Part shown: piece after piece, positions 6,783-13,290 of the stretch
Layout of the letters: every line of letters begins with the position of its first letter
Numbering within the stretch: position 1 is the first letter of the stretch
Assembly: GCA_021160885.1 (NCBI GenBank)
Contig: JAGHBR010000225.1
Span: 1 to 16,182 of the forward strand
From: Caldisericaceae bacterium
GTDB taxonomy: Bacteria > Calditrichota > Calditrichia > Calditrichales > Calditrichaceae
Length of the DNA: 16,182 bases
Direction: 5' to 3'
Notes under the pieces: generated by a model
The model's input: the letters and a program-made list of their open reading frames with translations, nothing else
Database searches by the model: none
Told to the model about the DNA's origin: nothing
Made by a program: the position numbers and the translations under genes

Positions 6783-7249
6783 TGGCCGAAGAAGACAAAA
6801 AAGTAAATCGAAGGGAATTCTTCTTTAAGACCGGTGTTTTTACTGCCCTTGGGTTAGCTATACTTGCGTTCTTCCGCAATCTCTTGCTCTACATTTTTCC
6901 AGAGCGTAAAGAGAAGACTTTCCACAAATATTTGGTGGCGCATGAGAAGGAGTTTAAAAAAGATAAACGTCCAAAACAGATTAATATTGGGAAAACGCCA
7001 GTTTTTGTGGTTCCTTATGATGATCATTACAAAGTAATGTCTGGAATTTGTACCCATTTAGGATGCATTGTCAAGTGGGAACAGGACAAAGATCGATTCT
7101 TTTGTCCTTGTCACAAAGGGGAATTTGATCGGATGGGTAATGTGATTGGCGGCCCCCCGCCGCGCCCGCTGGATGAGTTTAAAGTGGTTGTGGAAAATCA
7201 TAAAGTGTATGTTTATGTGGAAGATAAAGTAAGGAGTCCATGGGCATGA
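6782..7249 (+). CDS. Rieske [2Fe-2S] protein of a cytochrome bc-type complex
   Basis: The 155-residue protein has a twin-arginine-like N-terminus (NRREFFFKTG) and one hydrophobic helix, then a Rieske domain. Box 1 is CTHLGC (C90 and H92 as ligands, C95 for the disulfide), box 2 is CPCH (C108, H111 ligands; C110 disulfide), followed by KGEFD and a GGPPPRPL Pro loop. In high-potential Rieske proteins box 2 continues GSxY. Here Ser is Gly and Tyr is Phe, which predicts a lower redox potential suited to menaquinol. The ATG overlaps the napH stop and has an AAGGAGGA upstream. It pairs with the cytochrome b gene that follows to form a quinol-oxidising module. Confidence 0.92.
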   Translation: MAEEDKKVNRREFFFKTGVFTALGLAILAFFRNLLLYIFPERKEKTFHKYLVAHEKEFKKDKRPKQINIGKTPVFVVPYDDHYKVMSGICTHLGCIVKWEQDKDRFFCPCHKGEFDRMGNVIGGPPPRPLDEFKVVVENHKVYVYVEDKVRSPWA

Positions 7250-8292
7250 AATTTAAAGAATGGCTTTTGGAACGCTTTCCGATCGATTACGAAAAATTCG
7301 TTGAATTCAACGAAAAAATCTTCATTAAAGAACCCATCCCGACGCACATGAAAAAATGGCTGTTTGTCATGGGCGCCACACCGTTGATTATTTTTGGCTT
7401 TCAGGTCTTAACCGGGTTATTTCTAACGTTTTATTTTATGCCCTCACCGGAGATGGCCTATGAAAGTATTCGTCATATTACAGAAGATGTGCGCATGGGA
7501 TACTGGATACGCGGTTTGCATCGCTGGGGAGCAAATTTAATGATTATTTCGTTATTGTTGCACATGACGCGTGTCTTTTTTACCCATGCCTACCGCAAGC
7601 CTCGCGAATTAAACTGGATCATTGGCGTCATCCTTTTCTTTTTAACAATGACTATCTCTTTTACCGGATATTCGTTAACTTACAACCAACTGTCTTACTG
7701 GGCCACTACTGTAGGAACCAATATGATAAAAGAAGTTCCTTTAATAGGCGATTTAATGCTCTTTTTTCTGCGTGGTGGCGATGTGGTTAATACCAACACA
7801 TTGACGCGCTTTTACACTTTACATGTGATGATTTTACCGGGTATAATTTTCTTTTTCATTTTTTTGCACATTGTGATTTTGCGCTTGCACGGCGTTTCAA
7901 TACCAGAAGGTTTTGAAGAAAAATATTACTCATTTTATCCGCATCATTTTTACAAAATTATCATTGCTACTCTGTTTTTGCTTACGCTAATGAGTACTTT
8001 AACGGTAGTTCTGCCACCGGGAATCGGCATACCTGCCGATCCTTCGGTAACGCCAACGCACATTAAACCGGAATGGTACTTTTTCCCCACCTATCGCTTT
8101 CTAAAAATGGTGTCTCTACATGTGGGAATTTACGCTACGGCTGCTTTTGTGCTGGTTTTTACTTTTTGGCCGTTCATTGAGCCGTTGTTGTCTAAAGAAA
8201 AAAGAAAACAGACCATTTTCAGCCGTACGGCTGGTGTTTTAACTTTGATAATTACCTTAATTTTAACCATCTGGGAAACAATTGTAATTTAA
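7246..8292 (+). CDS. Cytochrome b, b6 and subunit IV regions fused
   Basis: The protein is 348 residues from ATG 7246 (350 from ATG 7240). Paired heme ligands are H92/H106 in helix B (13 residues between) and H193/H208 in helix D (14 between, the b6-type spacing). PEWY at 275-278 marks the quinol-oxidation site in the subunit IV-like part, after which two more helices follow: about seven helices in total. No cysteine is present, so it has no counterpart of the heme c-i attachment Cys of plastid b6. AAGGAG (7231-7236) is three bases from ATG 7240 and nine from ATG 7246, and the latter forms an ATGA overlap with the Rieske stop, so I favour 7246. It forms the membrane core of the Rieske/b complex. 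Confidence 0.93.
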   Translation: MKFKEWLLERFPIDYEKFVEFNEKIFIKEPIPTHMKKWLFVMGATPLIIFGFQVLTGLFLTFYFMPSPEMAYESIRHITEDVRMGYWIRGLHRWGANLMIISLLLHMTRVFFTHAYRKPRELNWIIGVILFFLTMTISFTGYSLTYNQLSYWATTVGTNMIKEVPLIGDLMLFFLRGGDVVNTNTLTRFYTLHVMILPGIIFFFIFLHIVILRLHGVSIPEGFEEKYYSFYPHHFYKIIIATLFLLTLMSTLTVVLPPGIGIPADPSVTPTHIKPEWYFFPTYRFLKMVSLHVGIYATAAFVLVFTFWPFIEPLLSKEKRKQTIFSRTAGVLTLIITLILTIWETIVI

Positions 8293-8310
8293 ATAAAAGC
8301 AGGAGGATGT

Positions 8311-9933
8311 ATGGATACTGTTAAAGCTCAACAATGGCTCATCGGAATATTTAGCATTTTGCTGATTGTAGCGCTAATAATTGTGGCCGGCGTGGAAATG
8401 AAAAAAAGTCGTTCTTTTAAGCCGGAAATAGAAATTGATGACATGTCGGCTAAATGTATTACTTGCCATGAAAAGAAAGGCATTGCGGTTAAGCAGATTG
8501 ATGCCTGGAAGGAAAGTAAGCATGCGGTTTCCGGCACGGGCTGTTACGAATGTCATGAAGCGGCTAAAGATGATTTTGATGCCTTTACCTGTACTGGTAG
8601 CGACATTTTAATCGGCCGTCATCCCACACCAAAAGACTGTGCTAAATGCCACGAACAGCAAGTAGCCGAATTTGCTGATAGTAAACATGCCCATCAGTTC
8701 TGGTTATTGAAAAATGCTGACCGCGCCGTTTTTGAAAATCCGATTGCTACGCGCCATGGCTGTGAACAATGCCATAATATTGGCAATATATGGCCGGATG
8801 GCAGCGTCGGCGAATGTGATGTTTGCCATGCTAAACACTCGTTTAGTAAGTCGGTGGCCCGGCAGCCAGAGACTTGCGGTGAATGCCATATGGGACCAGA
8901 CCATCCACAGATCGAAATCTATCTGGAATCGAAACATGGCAATATCTTTAAAGCAAAATCGGCCCATTGGGATATGAACTATACTTCAAAACAAGGCGAA
9001 CCTATTCCTCTCGAAGTACCGGTTTGTACAACCTGTCATATGGAAGCCAACGAAACCCAACCACTAACGCACAATGTTAGCGCTCGTCTGGCCTGGGAAT
9101 CGCAAATGACCTGGAGCTTTAGAACGGTCTGGAATGAAGAAGAACTAGGTAACTGGCAAAAAAAGCGTGAACGCATGGAAGCCATTTGCTCAAGTTGTCA
9201 CGCTCCAGATTTCTACAAAACGTATCTGTTAACGGCTGACCTGGTCAATTTACAATACAATGAAATACGTAGGCAATTTGTCTACTGGACCAAAAAATTG
9301 ACCAAAAACGGTAAGATCAGTCGTCTTGAAGTTAATGGTAAATTCTATTCAGATCCTGTGCTAAATGGCTGGGATGAAGACCCTGAACATTTGATGTATT
9401 ACGGTTGGCACCATGAAGGACGCCGCTTTAGGATGGGCGCAGAAATGATGGGCGCTGATTTTACGCAATGGCATGGTATCTGGGAAGTTCAGGAAGATTT
9501 GATGGAGGTCATTAAATGGGCCGCTGAGCACGGCGATACTGAGGCCAAAAAGATTGCTGAATCAAAACATCCTGCTAAATTTATTACTTACGCTCTTTAC
9601 GATATGCCTGGTAACGCCTGGGGAATTCCTACCAAAACGAATACTACTCCATTTGTTTACAATAACTATCCCGATTACTGGGATCGCGTGTACAAAAATG
9701 TTGAAGCCGCCTATCAACGTGGTTTGCTTTCTGATGAACAATGGCAAATCTGGCTTGATCGTTACGAAAACAAAGAGTATTATTTAGGAAACAAATTCTC
9801 AAATTCACCGGTTGTGGATTCTACATTTAATGTTTACAAGAAGCGGAATGAATATGATTTAAAGAAAATGAAAGAGCAGGTGATTGATCTGGTTCTGCCG
9901 GGTAAATCATTTTTTAAAGGCAGGAAATTCTAA
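8311..9933 (+). CDS. Membrane-anchored octaheme cytochrome c of the HAO-like family
   Basis: The 540-residue protein has one uncleaved-looking N-terminal helix (about residues 9-28), then eight CxxCH motifs at C49, C78, C110, C151, C169, C189, C239 and C293. A heme-free, mainly helical C-terminal region of about 240 residues follows. Eight hemes in the first 60% with a long helical tail is the architecture of hydroxylamine oxidoreductase-like proteins, some of which, in epsilonproteobacteria without NrfA, are thought to reduce nitrite. With NapA upstream and no NrfA in view it is the local candidate for nitrite reduction to hydroxylamine or ammonium. AGGAGG precedes the ATG. I could not decide by eye whether the Tyr that crosslinks the P460 heme in true HAO is present; its absence would favour a reductase. 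Confidence 0.85.
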   Translation: MDTVKAQQWLIGIFSILLIVALIIVAGVEMKKSRSFKPEIEIDDMSAKCITCHEKKGIAVKQIDAWKESKHAVSGTGCYECHEAAKDDFDAFTCTGSDILIGRHPTPKDCAKCHEQQVAEFADSKHAHQFWLLKNADRAVFENPIATRHGCEQCHNIGNIWPDGSVGECDVCHAKHSFSKSVARQPETCGECHMGPDHPQIEIYLESKHGNIFKAKSAHWDMNYTSKQGEPIPLEVPVCTTCHMEANETQPLTHNVSARLAWESQMTWSFRTVWNEEELGNWQKKRERMEAICSSCHAPDFYKTYLLTADLVNLQYNEIRRQFVYWTKKLTKNGKISRLEVNGKFYSDPVLNGWDEDPEHLMYYGWHHEGRRFRMGAEMMGADFTQWHGIWEVQEDLMEVIKWAAEHGDTEAKKIAESKHPAKFITYALYDMPGNAWGIPTKTNTTPFVYNNYPDYWDRVYKNVEAAYQRGLLSDEQWQIWLDRYENKEYYLGNKFSNSPVVDSTFNVYKKRNEYDLKKMKEQVIDLVLPGKSFFKGRKF

Positions 9934-9943
9934 TTCATTGAAT

Positions 9944-9989
9944 GAACGGGCGTTTGAGAAAATTCTGGCGCCCGTTCTTCTTTTTTATT
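9944..9989 (+). terminator. Strong intrinsic terminator closing the respiratory cluster
   Basis: GAACGGGCG (9944-9952) and CGCCCGTTC (9969-9977) form a perfect 9-bp GC-rich stem with a 16-base loop, followed by TTCTTTTTTATT. It starts 10 bases after the octaheme cytochrome stop and its tail touches the ATG of the next gene. Confidence 0.92.
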
Positions 9990-10574
9990 ATGAAGAAGAG
10001 AATCTCAATCGAACAACAAATTCCGCGGATTTTAGGGGCCGGACTAATTTGGGCTGTCTTAGAACTTTTTTTTAGCAAATTGTTGAAAAATTGGCAGCCT
10101 GCTCTTTTTAGTATTTTAATGCCCTTTTTCATTGCCATTTTTATTATGTTGGCTAAACGCTTTGCTCCTTTAAAGGGGAGCATTATGCTTATGGGAATTG
10201 TGGCAGCAACAATAAAATTGTTCCATTCTGGAATGGTTTTTCATGGTCCATTTATTGCCATCCTTAATGAAGCTTTTTTAGCTGAGATTATTTTCCTTAT
10301 AGTTGGCTTGAGATTTGTTGCTGATGCTCTTGTTGGGGTTAGCCTTGAAATGTACAGTGCTTTTCATCCATTATTAACCAGAGGCATGTTTTGTAACTCA
10401 ATCCATTTGGTTAAGTTTAAACGAATGGTTGCCAGTTTAATTGATATCCCTCAGGATACAATAAGTAAAGTAACGATTATTTCCATTTATTTAATGTGTC
10501 ATCTTTTAGCGGGACTTTTGGCTGCGTTTATTGTGAAGATTATTCTAATGCAGCAAAGATACAAACAAAATTAG
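9990..10574 (+). CDS. Integral membrane protein of unknown function
   Basis: From ATG 9990 the product is 194 residues with about five hydrophobic segments (near residues 12-26, 35-55, 63-75, 87-108 and 165-187) and a basic C-terminus. Pro- and Gly-containing helices loosely recall small substrate-binding membrane components of ECF-type uptake systems, but I cannot assign a family. The frame is open from ATG 9942, but that start lies inside the terminator stem and would add an odd FFFF-rich leader, so 9990 is preferred. Neither start has a Shine-Dalgarno, and the terminator T-tract lies directly upstream. The gene may be read through weakly from the respiratory cluster or be leaderless. Confidence 0.6.
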   Translation: MKKRISIEQQIPRILGAGLIWAVLELFFSKLLKNWQPALFSILMPFFIAIFIMLAKRFAPLKGSIMLMGIVAATIKLFHSGMVFHGPFIAILNEAFLAEIIFLIVGLRFVADALVGVSLEMYSAFHPLLTRGMFCNSIHLVKFKRMVASLIDIPQDTISKVTIISIYLMCHLLAGLLAAFIVKIILMQQRYKQN

Positions 10575-10627
10575 CCAACGAAGCACACAAAATTATTTTC
10601 TCGCAGAAGTCGCAGAAGGATGCGGAA
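10572..10627. repeat. Degenerate intergenic short-repeat element (GCAGAAG type)
   Basis: Directly at the stop codon the sequence reads TAGCCAACGAAGCACACAAA, then after a short AT stretch TCGCAGAAG twice in tandem (10601-10618) followed by GATGCGGAA. This resembles decayed copies of the composite cacgaag...tcgcagaga-type intergenic elements I recall from many bacterial genomes. The tandem duplication is seen; kinship with those elements is from memory. Confidence 0.5.
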
Positions 10628-10670
10628 TAATTTTAACCACTTTATTTAATACTTAAAAGAGTACTGGGAA

Positions 10671-10711
10671 TTTTGAATGATTTCCCTCTGTTATTTACCA
10701 GTCATAATCAT
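10671..10711. repeat. Diverged direct repeat, copy A (partner at 11550-11587)
   Basis: TTGAATGATTTCCCTCT followed by TTTACCAGT and ATC matches TTGAATGATTTTCCTCT, TTTTCCAGT and ATC in the gap on the other side of slyD, about 880 bases away, in the same orientation. The rest of the convergent gap (10575-10908) holds the tandem repeat above, a promoter-like sequence and a terminator, but no gene. Confidence 0.45.
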
Positions 10712-10786
10712 TGGAAGTCGGTTTTCATTTCTCAGCCTACATTTCAATTCAACCATTTAATCATTAATTAGAATTGTATAAATATT

Positions 10787-10816
10787 TTGACACACTAAAG
10801 TCAGTCATCTTATAAA
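10787..10816 (+). promoter_or_regulatory. Orphan sigma-70-type promoter in a convergent gap
   Basis: TTGACA (10787-10792, six of six) is separated by 18 bases from TATAAA (10811-10816, five of six) and preceded by an AT-rich, UP-element-like run. Transcription would start near A10823. No plus-strand gene follows before the terminator at 10851-10876. Confidence 0.5.
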
Positions 10817-10822
10817 AAAAGT

Positions 10823-10878
10823 ATTTTAAAACGGAGCCAGAAAGACAATAAAAAATCCGGCCGAAGCCGGATTTTTAT
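10823..10878 (+). ncRNA. Putative ~55-nt small RNA between orphan promoter and terminator
   Basis: A transcript from the promoter at 10787-10816 would run through a short purine-rich leader (AAAACGGAGCCAGAAAGAC) and stop at the hairpin ending at 10876. There is no ATG or plausible reading frame in it. It is antisense to the 3' untranslated part of slyD and shares slyD's terminator. Existence depends entirely on the promoter being used. Confidence 0.3.
10851..10876 (-). terminator. Bidirectional terminator for slyD
   Basis: AAAAATCCGGC (10851-10861) and GCCGGATTTTT (10866-10876) form a perfect 11-bp stem. On the minus strand the loop is a C(UUCG)G tetraloop and the stem ends in T6, 33 bases after the slyD stop: a textbook terminator. 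On the plus strand the loop is CGAA and the stem also ends in T5, so it can work in both directions. Confidence 0.92.
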
Positions 10879-10908
10879 TTCCTATCGAGAAATGGTCAAA
10901 ATTAAGGT

Positions 10909-11388
10909 TTAATGCTGATGGCTGCTATCATGCACATGCCCATGCTGCAGTTCTTCTTCAGTGGCTTCTCTAACGTCCATGACTTCTACGTCAAAATGTA
11001 GGGTCTGGCCAGCCAGCGGATGATTGGCATCAACTGTAATGGTATCGCCTTCCACCTTGGTAACCGTAATCATTTGCACGCCTTCCGGTGTTTCACTGTA
11101 AAACTGCATGCCCGGTTCAATATTGTCCACGCCTTGAAAGACTTCTCTGGGCAATTCCTGAAAAAGCGTATCGTTGCGTTCGCCATAGGCTTCTTCTGGT
11201 GGAACATCCACATGAAATTTGTCACCAACGTTTTTACCGGTGAGAGCATTTTCTAAACCGCTAATAATATTTTTCCTGCCGTGCAGGTAAGCTAAGGGTT
11301 GTTGACCGATTGAGCTATCCAAAACTTCACCAGCATCATTTTTGAGTGTGTAATGGATAGACACAACCTTGTTGTCTGTAATCTGCAT
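10909..11388 (-). CDS. slyD: SlyD-type FKBP peptidyl-prolyl isomerase
   Basis: This 159-residue cytoplasmic protein combines a split FKBP domain with an inserted chaperone flap, catalysing proline isomerisation. Typical blocks are VSIHYTLKNDAGEVLDSS at the start, QQPLAYLHGRKNIISGLENA before the flap, VPPEEAYGER, and NHPLAGQTLHFDVEV near residues 122-136. The C-terminal tail is His-rich (HGHVHDSSHQH), consistent with the metal binding seen in SlyD, though short and without cysteines. On the minus strand AGGAG lies seven bases before the ATG. It is a single-gene unit with its own terminator and a 35-bp palindrome in its leader or promoter. A role in supplying metal to redox enzymes nearby is possible but not shown. 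Confidence 0.92.
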   Translation of the reverse strand: MQITDNKVVSIHYTLKNDAGEVLDSSIGQQPLAYLHGRKNIISGLENALTGKNVGDKFHVDVPPEEAYGERNDTLFQELPREVFQGVDNIEPGMQFYSETPEGVQMITVTKVEGDTITVDANHPLAGQTLHFDVEVMDVREATEEELQHGHVHDSSHQH

Positions 11389-11417
11389 TTAAAAACTCCT
11401 AAAAATTACTTTAAAAC

Positions 11418-11452
11418 AATTGCTTTTTAAACTACAAGTTTAAAAAGCAATT
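11418..11452. promoter_or_regulatory. Perfect 15-bp palindrome upstream of slyD
   Basis: AATTGCTTTTTAAAC (11418-11432) and GTTTAAAAAGCAATT (11438-11452) are exact reverse complements around TACAA. It ends 29 bases before the slyD ATG. Neither strand has a clean T-tract after it, so it is more likely an operator or a leader hairpin than a terminator. The rest of the 11389-11729 gap holds only the AT-rich repeat at 11524-11587. Confidence 0.6.
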
Positions 11453-11523
11453 TCCAAATTTTTATTCCTGTTTTAAAGAAATAAATCTCTTCAGAAAGTT
11501 AAGCAGTAGCTACCTAATCCTCA

Positions 11524-11587
11524 AGAAATTTTGAATTTTAAATTTTGAGTGTTGAATGATTTTCCTCTTCCTTTTCCAGTTCCTGAT
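11524..11587. repeat. AT-rich quasi-tandem repeat and direct repeat copy B
   Basis: The first part repeats ATTTTGAA-like units (AATTTTGAA, TTTTAAATTTTGAG, TGTTGAATG). The second part, TTGAATGATTTTCCTCT with TTTTCCAGT, aligns to copy A at 10671-10711 with roughly three quarters identity. It lies in the divergent gap between slyD and the DASS transporter. Confidence 0.45.
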
Positions 11588-11729
11588 CCCGTGTTCAATG
11601 GCATTAATCTGGTAATATGCAAGAAATTAAAACTCAGTACATCGAGAAAAAAAGCAATGTTTAATTTGAAAAAAACGATTTAATTTAGTAAATAAATGTA
11701 AATAGATGTATTGTTCGTAGGAGTTTCTG

Positions 11730-13196
11730 ATGCTGGTACGACGCAAGAAAATCGGTTTCTTTTTAGGCCCTCTTATTTTTCTGTTAATCTTAATCTTTTT
11801 ACCTGATAACAGCATTTTGCAACCGGCGGCGGTTAAAGTGGCGGCAGTGGCCAGCCTGATGACCATCTGGTGGATCACCGAAGCTATCCCCATTCCGGCG
11901 ACTGCCTTGTTGCCACTGGCGCTTTTTCCTGGATTGGGCGTTTTAAGTGCCAAAGAGGCCAGCGCGCCTTATGCCCATCATTTAATCTTTTTATTCATGG
12001 GCGGGTTTTTAATTGCCATTGCCATGGAAAAGTGGAATTTACATCGTAGAGTGGCTTTACACACCATTAAGCTGGTTGGCTTTAGCAGCAGGCGAATTAT
12101 TTTAGGTTTTATGGTGGCTACGGCTTTTCTCTCCATGTGGATCAGTAACACGGCCACGACGATGATGATGGTACCGATTGGTCTGGCGGTCATCAAACAA
12201 ACGGTTGAATTTATTAAAAAAAGCGGTGATTACGATATTAATACCACACCACCAAATTTTAAGTTTGGTACAGCTATTATGTTGGGCATTGCTTACGCCG
12301 CTTCCATTGGAGGCGTGGCCACCATCATCGGAACCCCACCAAATACAATTATGGTTGGATTCGTGGAACAAACCTATCATGTGCATATTAAGTTCGCACA
12401 ATGGATGTTGTTTGGCTTGCCCCTGGCGGTGATCATGCTGTTTGTGGCCTGGGTTTATTTAACACGTTTTGCCTCAGTGCCAGAAATTGATCAATTACCT
12501 GGCGGCAAAGAACTTCTGGTTTCGGAATTAAAAAAACTTGGTAAAATGAAAAAAGCCGAATGCTATGTGCTGACCGTATTTGCTATTGTTGCTGCTCTGT
12601 GGATCAGTCGTGGATTTGTGCATTTGGGGCCATCAACCATTCATGATGCTACCATAGCCATAGCCGGAGCCATTGCGCTCTTCTTAATTCCTGTAGACTG
12701 GAAAAGGGGGGTATTTGTGCTGGACTGGCAATCGGCTGTGCGCTTACCCTGGGATGTGATTTTTTTGTTTGGCGGAGGGCTGGCCCTGGCTAAAGGTTTT
12801 AGTGAAAGCGGATTAGCCAGGTGGATTGGCACACAGTTAGCGGTTTTACAGGGTACAAACATTATGCTTATTATTTTTCTGGTGATTATTTTAAGCATGT
12901 TGCTCACAGAAGTTACTTCCAACACAGCTACTGCAGCCATCATCATCCCGGTAATGGGTAGTGTAGCAATAGCCATGCATGTGCATCCCTTTTTACTTAT
13001 TATTCCTGCTGGTGTGGCGGCCAGTTATGCTTTTATGCTACCGGTAGCGACTCCACCTAACGCTATTGTGTTCGGCAGTCGTTATCTGACCATTCCACAA
13101 ATGGCCAGAATTGGTGTGATTTTAAATTTAATCGGTTCTGTATTGATTACTTTACTGGTTAAGTTTGTTTTACCACATATCTGGAATTTAAAATGA
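11730..13196 (+). CDS. DASS/SLC13-family anion:sodium symporter
   Basis: A 488-residue inner-membrane protein with about 11-12 hydrophobic segments. It shows the paired SNT signatures of the divalent anion:sodium symporter family: SNTATTMMMVPIG at about residue 139 and SNTATAAIIIPVMG near residue 398. Each is followed by a hairpin-type TPPN motif (IGTPPNTIMVGF and ATPPNAIVFG), which shapes the substrate and sodium sites. Family members carry dicarboxylates, citrate or sulfate; the sequence alone does not tell which. GTAGGAG lies before the ATG. It is transcribed alone, convergent with the YwiC-like gene 93 bases downstream. Import of a C4-dicarboxylate as carbon source is one option. Confidence 0.9.
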   Translation: MLVRRKKIGFFLGPLIFLLILIFLPDNSILQPAAVKVAAVASLMTIWWITEAIPIPATALLPLALFPGLGVLSAKEASAPYAHHLIFLFMGGFLIAIAMEKWNLHRRVALHTIKLVGFSSRRIILGFMVATAFLSMWISNTATTMMMVPIGLAVIKQTVEFIKKSGDYDINTTPPNFKFGTAIMLGIAYAASIGGVATIIGTPPNTIMVGFVEQTYHVHIKFAQWMLFGLPLAVIMLFVAWVYLTRFASVPEIDQLPGGKELLVSELKKLGKMKKAECYVLTVFAIVAALWISRGFVHLGPSTIHDATIAIAGAIALFLIPVDWKRGVFVLDWQSAVRLPWDVIFLFGGGLALAKGFSESGLARWIGTQLAVLQGTNIMLIIFLVIILSMLLTEVTSNTATAAIIIPVMGSVAIAMHVHPFLLIIPAGVAASYAFMLPVATPPNAIVFGSRYLTIPQMARIGVILNLIGSVLITLLVKFVLPHIWNLK

Positions 13197-13213
13197 AATC
13201 TTTAATGGAATAA

Positions 13214-13232
13214 GTAACGCGTTACGCGTTAC
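13214..13232. repeat. Short GCGTTAC repeat with embedded palindrome
   Basis: GCGTTAC occurs twice in tandem (13219-13232), and the preceding bases make GTAACGCGTTAC (13214-13225) a perfect 12-bp palindrome. It stands out as GC-rich in an AT-rich gap just after the DASS stop. It resembles degenerate aacgcgta-type intergenic repeats I recall from other genomes. Confidence 0.45.
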
Positions 13233-13274
13233 ATGTGACAAGTTAATAAAAAGTGTTTTTTAATAATAAAGTCG

Positions 13275-13290
13275 ATTTGGAAAGCCAAAT
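13275..13290 (-). terminator. Weak hairpin at the 3' end of the YwiC-like gene
   Basis: ATTTGG (13275-13280) and CCAAAT (13285-13290) form a 6-bp stem that abuts the minus-strand stop codon. No run of T follows immediately on either strand, although AAAAAACAC (complement of GTGTTTTTT, 13253-13261) lies near. It could serve as a weak 3' end for the two convergent genes. Confidence 0.3.

Noticed and set aside
8581..8610. A ninth heme site at CTGSD in the octaheme cytochrome
   Set aside because: It lacks the second Cys and His of CxxCH.
9942..9989. ATG 9942 as start of the membrane protein
   Set aside because: The stretch forms the octaheme operon's terminator and encodes an atypical FFFF-containing leader; ATG 9990 gives a more normal N-terminus.
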